The notes beneath the pieces are model-generated. The model made no database searches. It worked only from the letters and a program-made list of their open reading frames with translations, and was not told the origin of the DNA. From contig JAJYGK010000170.1 of the NCBI GenBank assembly GCA_021790715.1, positions 1 to 14,537 of the forward strand: a stretch of 14,537 bases of DNA, written 5' to 3'. How positions within the stretch are numbered: position 1 is the stretch's first letter; every line of letters begins with the position of its first letter. The translations under genes and the position numbers were made by a program. The stretch comes from Chloroflexota bacterium (lineage in GTDB: Bacteria; Chloroflexota; Limnocylindria; Limnocylindrales; CSP1-4). This document shows positions 1 to 5,647 of this stretch, one piece after another.

Positions 1-1
1 C

Positions 2-508
2 CTGCCGTGCGAGGTCGCGGGCGGCGTGCGGAGCGCGGAGGCGGCGGGCGAGTGGCTCGCCGGGGGCGCCGGCAGGGTCGTCCTCGCGACCGCCCTGATC
101 GCCGAGCCCGGGCTCGCCGCGGCGCTCGTGGCCGCGCACGGCGCGGAGCGCATCGTGGCCGCCATCGACGTGCGGGACGGGACGGCGGTCGGTGACGGGT
201 GGCGCGGGGACGCGACCGGACCGCGGGTCGACGAGCTGGTCGGCCGGTTGCTCGGGGCCGGTGTGCGGATCCTCGAGGTGACCGCGATCGCGCGGGACGG
301 CGCGATGTCGGGGCCCGACCTCGGCCTCCTCGAGTCGGTCCGGCGGGTGGCGCCCGGCGCGACGCTCATCGCCTCGGGCGGGATCCGCGGCGTCGACGAC
401 CTGCTCGCGCTCCGCGACGCGGGGTGCGACGGCGCGATCCTGGGGCGCGCCCTCTACGAGGGAGCGCTGTCCCTGCGCGAGGCGCGCGAGGCGCTCGACG
501 TGCGCTGA
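2..508 (+). CDS. hisA: HisA, phosphoribosylformimino-AICAR ribotide isomerase (3' part; 5' end outside window)
   Basis: This cytosolic (beta/alpha)8-barrel enzyme of histidine synthesis opens the ring of ProFAR by an Amadori rearrangement to give PRFAR. About 168 residues are present, enough for the C-terminal two thirds of a usual 240-250-residue protein. Visible motifs are the first phosphate-binding loop (EVAGGVRS, near the window edge), RVVLATALIAEP, AIDVRDGTAV, the second catalytic Asp region TAIARDGAMSGPD, the second phosphate loop ASGGIRGVDDL and the closing AILGRALYEG. The half-barrel symmetry (GGVRS and SGGIRG) separates HisA/HisF/TrpF from other barrels, and the wording of the motifs favours HisA. 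A PriA-type bifunctional HisA/TrpF cannot be excluded without the N-terminal part. hisF, the usual downstream partner, does not follow; a convergent gene does. The stop is TGA at 506-508. Confidence 0.93.
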   Translation: MPCEVAGGVRSAEAAGEWLAGGAGRVVLATALIAEPGLAAALVAAHGAERIVAAIDVRDGTAVGDGWRGDATGPRVDELVGRLLGAGVRILEVTAIARDGAMSGPDLGLLESVRRVAPGATLIASGGIRGVDDLLALRDAGCDGAILGRALYEGALSLREAREALDVR

Positions 509-607
509 GGTCCGCGCCCGGCCGCCCGGGTCGCCCGGCGCGTCGGGTTGAGCGGCCGGTGGGTGCGCGGCCGCCCGGGTCGCCGGCGCTCAGTGCGCCG
601 CGGCCGC
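509..607. other. Convergent hisA / EF-G2 intergenic gap with short repeats
   Basis: The two genes converge here. A 6-bp inverted repeat, CGCGCC at 513-518 and GGCGCG at 537-542, could form the stem of a terminator for hisA, but no T-tract follows, so this is only a possibility. The rest is taken up by a 17-bp direct repeat and an 18-bp tandem duplication, listed separately. I see no gene in it. Confidence 0.4.
519..584. repeat. 17-bp direct repeat (two copies, period 49)
   Basis: The sequence CGGCCGCCCGGGTCGCC occurs exactly at 519-535 and again at 568-584. It contains the palindrome CCCGGG. With such high GC content chance similarity is easier, but 17 exact bases within 66 is unlikely to be accidental. 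It probably reflects local slippage or duplication in a noncoding gap. Confidence 0.7.
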
Positions 608-623
608 TCAGTGCGCCGCGGCC
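588..623. repeat. 18-bp perfect tandem duplication spanning the EF-G2 stop codon
   Basis: Positions 588-605 and 606-623 are identical (GCTCAGTGCGCCGCGGCC). On the minus strand each copy reads as the C-terminal Ala-Ala-Ala-His-stop of the EF-G-like gene. The stop used is at 608-610 in the inner copy; the outer copy lies beyond it and carries a second in-frame TGA at 590-592. The protein is therefore unaffected. Confidence 0.85.
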
Positions 624-2689
624 GCCTCCTCCTTCTTGTGCGCGTCGATCACCTTCTGGGCGATGTGGGGCGGCACTTCCTCGTAGTGGTCGAGGGTCGC
701 GGAGAACGTGCCGCGGCCGGCGGTGAAGGCGCGCAGCTCCGTCGCGTACGTCGCCAGCTCCGACTGCGGCACCTGCGCGCGCACGACCTGGATCCCGTCG
801 CCCTCGCTGTCCATGCCGAGGACTCGACCGCGACGCGTGTTCAGGTCGCGGTTCACGTCGCCCATGTACTCCTCGGGCACGCGGATGACGACGTCCATGA
901 TCGGCTCGAGCAGGACGGGGCTGGCGTCCTGCAGGCCCTTCCTCGTCGCCATGCTCGACGCGAGCCGGAACGACAGCTCGTCGGAGTCGACCGGGTGGAA
1001 GGAGCCGTCGTAGAGGGTCGCCTTGAAGTCCACGACCGGGTACCCGGCGATCGGGCCCTTCGACGCCACGTCGCGTACGCCCTTCTCGACACCCGGGAAG
1101 AACTGCTTCGGCACCACGCCCCCGACGACCTTCTCGGTGAACTCCACGCCCGCGCCGGGGTTCGGCTCGATCTCGAGCCACACGTGCCCGAACTGCCCGT
1201 GGCCGCCGGTCTGCTTCTTGTGGCGCCCTTCGACCTGCGTCCTGCCGCGGATCGTCTCGCGATAGGGGATGCGCGGCGGGTGCGTGATCACGGCGGCGCC
1301 GAACTTGCGCTTGAGCAGCTCGACGATCACCTGGATCTGGTTCTCTCCCACCGCCCAGAGGAGCTGCTCGCCGGTCTCCGTCTGCCGCTCGACGCGGACG
1401 GTCGGCTCCTCCTCGACGAGCCGGCCGAGCGCCTGGCCCATCTTGTCCATGTCGGCCTTCGTCTGCGGTTCGATCGCGACGGCGAGGGTCGGCTCGGGAA
1501 AGGCGAGCGGCGGCATCGTGAGCGGCCGCTCGCGCGCGGTGAGCGTGTCGCCGGTCAGCGTCGAGGTGAGCTTGGCGACGGCACCGATCTCGCCGGCCGC
1601 CAGCTCGCCGACGGCTTCCTGCTCCTTGCCGTGCAGGACGAGCACCTGGCCGATGCGCTCCTCCTCGCCGCGAATGGGATTCCACACGTGGTCGTGGCTG
1701 CGAATCGTGCCGGCCAGCACCCGGAAGAACGTGAGGCGCCCCACGAACGGGTCGGCCGTGGTGCGGAAGACGTGCAGCAGGAGCGGGGCCGCCGGGTCGG
1801 GCTCGACCTGCACGTGCTTCCCGTCGGCGCCGAGCGCCGCGACCGAGCCACGGTCGAGCGGGGAGGGGAGGTACTGCACGATCACGTCGAGCAGTCCGGT
1901 GACGCCGATGCCGCGTGCGGCCGACGTGACGACCACGGGGGCGATGAGGCTCCGGCGGACGGCATCCCGCACGCATGCCTCGAGCTCCTCGTCCGAGATC
2001 TCCTCGCCCTCGAGGTACTTCGTCATGACCTCGTCGGAGGCCTCCGAGGCGGCCTCGATCAGCTGCTCGCGGCGGCTCGCGACCTCGTCGGCGAGCTCGG
2101 CGGGCACGGGTCCCTGCGAAACGGTCTCGCCCTGCCAGGTATAGGCGATCCGGTGCACGAGATCGACGTAGCCACGGAACGCGTCGGCGGCGCCGATGGC
2201 GACCTGCAGCGGGGCGATCTTCTGGCCGAAGCTGGCGCGCAGCCGGTCCAGGGCTGCGCCGGGGTCCGCGTTCTCGCGCTCGCACCGCGTCAGCACGAAG
2301 AGAGCCGGCAGGCCGGTCTGCCGGCCGAACCGCACGGCCTTCTCGGTGCCGGCCTCGACGGGTCCGGACGCGTCCATCGAGATGAGCACCGCGTCGGCGG
2401 CGGCGAAGCCCTGCACGACCTCGCCCACGAAGTCGGCGTATCCGGGCGTGTCCACCAGCGTGATCCGGTGCTCGCCGTGGTCGAGCGACGCGACGGCGAG
2501 CGCGAGCGAGAGATGCCGCTTCTGCTCCTCGGGCTCGAAGTCCAGGCTGGCGGTTCCCTCGTCGACGCGGCCGATGCGCCCGATGGCCCCGGCGGCGTGC
2601 AGCAGGTGCTCCGCCAGCGTCGTCTTGCCGGATCCTGCGTGGCCGGCAAGGACGACATTCCGGAGGCGGTTGGGTTCGACGTGCTTCAT
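608..2689 (-). CDS. EF-G-like translational GTPase (EF-G2 type)
   Basis: This 693-residue protein is a full-length EF-G relative: G domain (about 1-280), domain II, domain III (QTKADMDKMGQAL...), domain IV with the tip DGSFHPVDSDELSF, and domain V (EPIMDVVIRVPEEYMG). G1 is GHAGSGKT (16-23) and G3 is DTPGYADF (80-87). The usual catalytic His of DTPGH is Tyr84, as in the Thermus EF-G-2 type. G4, normally N/TKxD, reads TRCE (134-137). Canonical EF-G performs ribosomal translocation; EF-G2 paralogues have no settled role, so I do not call it fusA. The ATG is chosen because it directly precedes the conserved N-terminus and has AGGAAGG ten bases upstream (minus strand, 2706-2700). The open frame extends upstream through yebC, but that part is out-of-frame noise. 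It is divergent from yebC, with a shared promoter region. Confidence 0.92.
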   Translation of the reverse strand: MKHVEPNRLRNVVLAGHAGSGKTTLAEHLLHAAGAIGRIGRVDEGTASLDFEPEEQKRHLSLALAVASLDHGEHRITLVDTPGYADFVGEVVQGFAAADAVLISMDASGPVEAGTEKAVRFGRQTGLPALFVLTRCERENADPGAALDRLRASFGQKIAPLQVAIGAADAFRGYVDLVHRIAYTWQGETVSQGPVPAELADEVASRREQLIEAASEASDEVMTKYLEGEEISDEELEACVRDAVRRSLIAPVVVTSAARGIGVTGLLDVIVQYLPSPLDRGSVAALGADGKHVQVEPDPAAPLLLHVFRTTADPFVGRLTFFRVLAGTIRSHDHVWNPIRGEEERIGQVLVLHGKEQEAVGELAAGEIGAVAKLTSTLTGDTLTARERPLTMPPLAFPEPTLAVAIEPQTKADMDKMGQALGRLVEEEPTVRVERQTETGEQLLWAVGENQIQVIVELLKRKFGAAVITHPPRIPYRETIRGRTQVEGRHKKQTGGHGQFGHVWLEIEPNPGAGVEFTEKVVGGVVPKQFFPGVEKGVRDVASKGPIAGYPVVDFKATLYDGSFHPVDSDELSFRLASSMATRKGLQDASPVLLEPIMDVVIRVPEEYMGDVNRDLNTRRGRVLGMDSEGDGIQVVRAQVPQSELATYATELRAFTAGRGTFSATLDHYEEVPPHIAQKVIDAHKKEEAAAAH

Positions 2690-2741
2690 CGAGGGCAGCC
2701 CTTCCTGGTGGTACGTCAGTCGGAGTCCGGAGGCGCGCGGC

Positions 2742-2778
2742 CCGGACATTCTAGTAGAATGCCGCCGATGTCCGGACA
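2742..2778. promoter_or_regulatory. Nested dyads around the divergent start region (possible operator)
   Basis: CCGGACAT at 2742-2749 is repeated inverted as ATGTCCGG at 2768-2775, flanking the paired -10 boxes with 18 bases between the arms. The right arm is part of a 10-bp perfect palindrome, TGTCCGGACA, at 2769-2778. The right-hand elements lie within the first codons of yebC, so coding constraint may explain some of this. It could be a binding site for a regulator acting on both genes; no regulator is identified. Confidence 0.35.
2747..2761. promoter_or_regulatory. Symmetric divergent promoter: paired TAGAAT -10 boxes for EF-G2 (-) and yebC (+)
   Basis: CATTCTAGTAGAATG is a palindrome with 7-bp arms around a single central G. 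It places TAGAAT at 2755-2760 on the + strand and TAGAAT at 2753-2748 on the minus strand. The + box ends seven bases before the yebC ATG at 2768, which is the spacing expected when the transcript starts at the A of the start codon (leaderless). The minus box would start a transcript near 2740, giving EF-G2 a leader of about 50 bases with a Shine-Dalgarno. No good -35 box is seen on either side. Promoter function is inferred. Confidence 0.6.
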
Positions 2779-3520
2779 CTCCAAGTGGGCCCAGATCAAG
2801 CGCCAGAAGGGCGTCAACGACACGAAGCGGGGCGCAGTCTTCACCAAGGTCGCACGCGAGATCACGATCGCGGCACGCGCCGGTGGGGGCGATCCCGACG
2901 GGAACTTCAAGCTCAGGCTCGCCATCGAGAAGGCGCGCGGCGTGAACATGCCCGCCGACAACATCAAGCGGGCGATCGAGCGCGCGACGGGCGGCGGCGA
3001 CGCCGAGCAGTACGAGGAGATGACGTACGAGGGCTACGGGCCCGGCGGCGTCGCGATCCTCGTCGAGGCCGCGACCGATAACCGCAACCGCACGGCGGCG
3101 GACGTGCGCGCCATCTTCACCAAGCACGGCGGACAGCTGGCCGGAGGCGGGGCGGTCGCCTGGCAGTTCGAGGCCCGCGGCCAGATCTCGATCCCGCGCG
3201 ATGGCCAGGACGCCGACACGGTCGCGCTGCTGGCGATCGACGCCGGCGCGGAGGACGTCGACACCGACGCGGACCCGCTCGAGGTGTACACGACCCCCGG
3301 CGACCTGGAGGCGGTCCGGCGCCAGCTGGAGGCGGCCGGCGTGAAGATCGAGACCGCCCAGCTCACGATGCAGGCGAAGAACACGATCGAGGTGGACGCG
3401 TCGAAGGCGCGCGCCAACCTGCGGCTCATCGAGCACCTCGAGGACCACGACGACGTGCAGCGCGTCACGGCGAACTTCGAGATCCCGGACGAGGTGCTGG
3501 CCGAGGCCGCCGCGACTTGA
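2768..3520 (+). CDS. yebC: YebC/TACO1 family protein
   Basis: This 250-residue cytosolic protein matches the family length. It opens with the diagnostic MSGHSKWAQIKRQKG, followed by KLRLAIEKARGVNMPADNIKRAIERATGG, the YEGYGPGGVAILVE signature, DNRNRTAADVRAIFTKHGG and the C-terminal VDASKARANLRLIEHLEDHDDVQRVTANFEI. Family members have been described as DNA-binding transcription regulators. Mitochondrial TACO1 and bacterial YebC have also been linked to translation through difficult (polyproline) stretches. Which applies here cannot be read from sequence. An ATG nine bases upstream (2759) would add MPP, but the conserved N-terminus and the -10 spacing favour 2768. yebC-ruvC-ruvA order is common in bacteria, and cotranscription with ruvC (85-base gap) is plausible. 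Confidence 0.95.
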   Translation: MSGHSKWAQIKRQKGVNDTKRGAVFTKVAREITIAARAGGGDPDGNFKLRLAIEKARGVNMPADNIKRAIERATGGGDAEQYEEMTYEGYGPGGVAILVEAATDNRNRTAADVRAIFTKHGGQLAGGGAVAWQFEARGQISIPRDGQDADTVALLAIDAGAEDVDTDADPLEVYTTPGDLEAVRRQLEAAGVKIETAQLTMQAKNTIEVDASKARANLRLIEHLEDHDDVQRVTANFEIPDEVLAEAAAT

Positions 3521-3530
3521 TCCGGCCCGA

Positions 3531-3574
3531 CGGCGCCCGCGGAACCCGCCGCGACCCCGCCCGACCGGGCGCCG
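3531..3574 (+). other. Inverted repeat in the yebC-ruvC gap
   Basis: CGGCGCCC at 3531-3538 pairs with GGGCGCCG at 3567-3574, giving an 8-bp perfect stem with a 28-base loop. The loop itself contains a small GCGG/CCGC dyad at 3539-3549. No T-run follows, so it is more like an mRNA processing or attenuation hairpin than a clean intrinsic terminator. Function is inferred. Confidence 0.35.
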
Positions 3575-3583
3575 CCGGTGGAC

Positions 3584-3603
3584 GCCGGCGCGATCGCGCC
3601 GGC
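3584..3603. promoter_or_regulatory. 20-bp perfect palindrome abutting the ruvC start codon
   Basis: GCCGGCGCGATCGCGCCGGC is self-complementary over all 20 bases and ends two bases before the GTG of ruvC. It occupies the place where a ribosome binding site would be. As DNA it could be an operator or cruciform; as RNA, a short hairpin at the start codon or an intermolecular dimer. Its core, GCGATCGC, has the same sequence as the HIP1 octamer known from cyanobacteria; that may be coincidence. Confidence 0.55.
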
Positions 3604-3605
3604 TC

Positions 3606-4103
3606 GTGATCGTCCTCGGGATCGACCCGGGCACCGCGATCACCGGCTACGGTGTCGTCGAGCGCTCGGGATCCCGGATCGCCGCGCTGGACTACGGCGT
3701 CATCGAGACCCCGTCGGACCGGCCCCTGCCGGAGCGCCTGCTCGAGATCCGGGCGGCCATCGCCGACCTCATCGCGACGCATGGCCCCGCCCTCGTGGCA
3801 GTGGAGCGGCTCTTCTTCAACCGGAACGTGCAGACGGCGTTCGCCGTCGGCCAGGCACGCGGCGCCGTGCTGCTGACGGCGGCCGAGCACGGCCTCCCCG
3901 TCTTCGAGTTCACGCCGAACGAGGTGAAGATCGCCGTCACCGGCTACGGTCGCGCGCCCAAGGAGCAGGTGCAGCGGATGGTGCAGATCGTCCTCGGCCT
4001 GCCCGACCTGCCCCGGCCCGACGACGCGGCCGACGCGCTGGCGATCGCGGTGTGCCTGGCGCACACCCGGGCGGACGCGGCCCCGGCGGAAGCGGCCAGA
4101 TGA
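3606..4103 (+). CDS. ruvC: RuvC Holliday junction resolvase
   Basis: This 165-residue RNase H-fold endonuclease acts as a dimer and cuts four-way junctions symmetrically, working with RuvAB. The catalytic acidic residues are visible: Asp7 in GIDPGT, Glu67 in AVERLFF, and Asp140 and Asp143 in RPDDAADALA. FFNRNVQTAFAVGQARG and the EVKIAVTGYGRAPKEQVQRMV segment are also typical. Length is close to the E. coli enzyme (173). The start is GTG, chosen because the family begins M-x-(I/V)-L-G-I-D-P-G right there. No Shine-Dalgarno is present; a 20-bp palindrome lies in its place. yebC is 85 bases upstream and ruvA is 196 bases downstream. Confidence 0.96.
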   Translation: MIVLGIDPGTAITGYGVVERSGSRIAALDYGVIETPSDRPLPERLLEIRAAIADLIATHGPALVAVERLFFNRNVQTAFAVGQARGAVLLTAAEHGLPVFEFTPNEVKIAVTGYGRAPKEQVQRMVQIVLGLPDLPRPDDAADALAIAVCLAHTRADAAPAEAAR

Positions 4104-4299
4104 TGCGGTGCCCGATCGGGCCGCCGGCGTCGTCTCGCTGCGTGTCCGTCCCCACTGGATCGGCCGCGCCGATCGGCATGACAGGCCCGTTCGGCGTGCC
4201 GGCCACCGTGGGTCGGACCACTGTGATCGGGGTGCCCGTTTCGATCGGCATGACCGCTTCCATGCGTGCGTCCATCCCCCGCGGTGTGCCCGCACGGCC
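4104..4299. repeat. ruvC-ruvA gap with degenerate short repeats
   Basis: This 196-base gap contains an exact 13-bp repeat, CGATCGGCATGAC, at 4170-4182 and 4242-4254. Weaker relatives (TTCGGCGTGCC near 4190-4200, GATCGGGGTGCC at 4225-4236) lie between them, so TCGG recurs roughly every 14-22 bases. An open frame crosses the gap, but its periodic Gly/Pro/Val/Thr translation is what such a repeat gives in any frame; I do not call a gene. The motif resembles the CCGATCTGCAGCATG units in the ruvA-ruvB gap. Confidence 0.55.
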
Positions 4300-4905
4300 A
4301 TGATCGCCTCGCTGTGCGGCACCGTCGACGCGATCGGTCCGGACGCTCTCGTGCTCGACGTCGGGGGCGTCGGTTACCGGGTCTTCGCCGGCCCGTCCAC
4401 GCTGGCGGCGGCGCGCCTCGGCGAGATCCTCAAGCTCCACACCCACCACCTCGTCCGCGAGGACCTGCAGGCGTTGTACGGGTTCCGAACCGTCGAGGAA
4501 CTGGCCTTCTTCACGCTGCTGCTCAGCGTCACCGGGGTCGGGCCCAAGGTCGCGCTGGCGATCCTGTCGTCGCGTCCCGTGGCCGACCTGCAGCTCGCGG
4601 TCATGCAGGGCGACGAGGCCGTGCTGACGTCGGTCTCGGGCGTCGGGAAGCGACTGGCCGGTCGCATCGTGCTCGAGCTGCGTGAGAAGGTTGCCGCGGC
4701 GGGGATGGCTGCGGCCGCGGCCCAGCCCGGCCGGAGCGGGGCACCGGGCGCGGGCGAGACGGAGGTCGTCGCCGCGCTCCAGGCGCTCGGCTATTCGCAG
4801 TCCGAGGCGCGCGATGCGGCACGTGCGAGCGCCGTCGACGCAGGACCCGCGGGATCGCTGGAGGATCGGGTCAAGGCCGCGCTGCGGCGTCTCAGCCGGG
4901 AGTAG
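4300..4905 (+). CDS. ruvA: RuvA, Holliday junction DNA-binding subunit
   Basis: This 201-residue protein forms tetramers that clamp the open four-way junction and dock the RuvB motor. The order of domains is: N-terminal OB-fold (MIASLCGTVDAIGPDALVLDVGGVGYRV, about 1-64); domain II with two helix-hairpin-helix motifs (SVTGVGPKVALAIL and SVSGVGKRLAGRIVLELREK); an Ala/Gly/Pro-rich linker; and the C-terminal RuvB-binding domain (EVVAALQALGYSQSEARDAAR...LEDRVKAALRRL). The length is standard. The ATG is chosen by the family N-terminus MIA-x-L-x-G-x-V. No Shine-Dalgarno or -10 box is obvious just upstream, which is odd for a gene 196 bases away from its neighbour. Unlike in many genomes, ruvB is not adjacent but 750 bases away with its own promoter. 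Confidence 0.95.
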   Translation: MIASLCGTVDAIGPDALVLDVGGVGYRVFAGPSTLAAARLGEILKLHTHHLVREDLQALYGFRTVEELAFFTLLLSVTGVGPKVALAILSSRPVADLQLAVMQGDEAVLTSVSGVGKRLAGRIVLELREKVAAAGMAAAAAQPGRSGAPGAGETEVVAALQALGYSQSEARDAARASAVDAGPAGSLEDRVKAALRRLSRE

Positions 4906-4973
4906 GGCGACCGTCCGCGCGTGGCGTGCAGGCTGCCTCGCCGGCCAGCGTCGCCGTCTGCCAGCGCCGGCCA

Positions 4974-5054
4974 GCTTTCGTGCAGATCGACTTCCAGCAG
5001 AACCCTGTGCACGGTTTGGAGCCTGCTTTCGTGCAGATCGACTTCCAGCAGAAC
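4974..5054. repeat. 30-bp direct repeat pair, 21-base spacer
   Basis: Positions 4974-5003 and 5025-5054 are identical over 30 bases, beginning GCTTTCGTGCAGATCGACTT and ending CCAGCAGAAC. Within each copy TTCGTGC and GCAGAA are roughly inverted, allowing a weak imperfect hairpin. With only two copies and a 21-base spacer this is not a CRISPR array. The core TGCAGATCG is the reverse complement of CGATCTGCA, which recurs in the downstream tandem array. Confidence 0.9.
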
Positions 5055-5199
5055 GGTATGGCGGTTCCGGCGCCGTTTGTGGGGCTGCGGGCGCCGAGCG
5101 GCGCCGGGCCGGACCGTGGAGTGAGCGTCGAACCGGCACGATCTGCCGGCATGACGGCCGGCAGGACGGCAGGATCCCGACATAGCGTTCCGTACAGAG

Positions 5200-5378
5200 T
5201 CGATTTGCAGGATTGCCGGACCGAGCCGCAGGATTGCCGGACCGAGCCGCAGGATTGCCGATCCGATCACCACGATGGGCAGACCGAGCACCGGGTTGGG
5301 TGGGCCGGCCGCAGCATGAAGGGCCGATCTGCAGCATGGGGGGCCGAACTGCAGCATGGGCGGCCGCAGCATGAAGGA
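5200..5378. repeat. Degenerate tandem array, 15-21-bp units, about 9 copies
   Basis: Units begin at 5200, 5221, 5242, 5263, 5284, 5305, 5324, 5344 and 5364. The first five are exactly 21 bases long and later ones are 19, 20, 20 and 15. The 21-bp unit at 5207-5227 is repeated exactly at 5228-5248. The consensus is approximately CCGA-nnn-GCAG-(G/C)AT followed by a G/C-rich tail; typical cores are CCGAGCCGCAGGATTGCCG and CCGATCTGCAGCATGGGG. Further diverged units seem to continue to about 5440. The best-conserved part is GCAGSAT. The gradual divergence suggests expansion by slippage followed by drift. Confidence 0.85.
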
Positions 5379-5498
5379 CCGAACCCCGAGCTGCCACATG
5401 AGCGGGCCGATGCGTCCGCACGGCAGACCGACTGGCCCGCCCGCGCCGGCGGCGGCGATCGGCGGAGGCGGGCGGCCGACCACCGGGCCGGACGAGGT

Positions 5499-5561
5499 TC
5501 CCGCCGGCGCGTCACCCGGGGCCTGCCGAGGCAATCGGCCGATTCGTCCCGCCGGCGCGTC
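5499..5561. repeat. 15-bp direct repeat, period 48
   Basis: TCCCGCCGGCGCGTC occurs exactly at 5499-5513 and 5547-5561. It contains the palindromic core GCCGGC. No function is evident; it is part of the same repeat-rich gap upstream of ruvB. Confidence 0.7.
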
Positions 5562-5597
5562 CCCTGCTCCGGCCCGCGACCCCTCCGCCCGACAGTA

Positions 5598-5615
5598 GAA
5601 CATCCGTGCTAGTTC
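5598..5615. promoter_or_regulatory. Candidate operator upstream of ruvB: GAAC-N10-GTTC
   Basis: GAAC at 5598-5601 and GTTC at 5612-5615 form an inverted repeat with a 10-base centre, about 26 bases before the proposed -10 box of ruvB. The half-sites match those of the Gram-positive/actinobacterial LexA box (GAAC-N4-GTTC), but the spacing does not. ruvB is an SOS gene in many bacteria, so a diverged SOS operator is possible. No matching element was seen upstream of recA in this window, which weakens the idea. Confidence 0.25.
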
Positions 5616-5641
5616 GGCCCTCGCGCGCGTGGGCCACCTGC

Positions 5642-5647
5642 TAGACT
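5642..5647 (+). promoter_or_regulatory. -10 box for a leaderless ruvB transcript
   Basis: TAGACT fits the TAnnnT pattern and ends eight bases before the ATG at 5656, so transcription would start at or next to the start codon. No Shine-Dalgarno precedes that ATG, and no clear -35 box is visible. The arrangement parallels TAGAAT upstream of yebC. Confidence 0.5.

Noticed and set aside
366..2285. Very long minus-strand open frame (639 codons) across the hisA end and the EF-G2 gene
   Set aside because: Its Arg/Pro/Gly-rich translation is the wrong-frame reading of the EF-G2 gene, which has clear family motifs in another frame.
548..2767. Long + strand open frame running into yebC from upstream
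   Set aside because: Before the conserved MSGHSKW start it is antisense to EF-G2 and has no family motif. GC-rich DNA leaves such frames open by chance.
4974..5378. Possible CRISPR array
   Set aside because: The 30-mer has only two copies with a 21-base spacer, and the downstream units are contiguous tandem repeats without unique spacers. No cas gene is present.
3937..5421. Minus-strand open frames (494 and 328 codons) across ruvA and the ruvA-ruvB gap
   Set aside because: Translations show short peptide repeats that mirror the DNA repeats (for example LRLGPAI units) and otherwise antisense noise of ruvA. There are no domains and no ribosome binding site.
4926..5612. + strand 228-codon frame within the ruvA-ruvB gap
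   Set aside because: The same repeat-derived peptides appear in every frame and there is no plausible start signal, so the region is better read as noncoding repeats.
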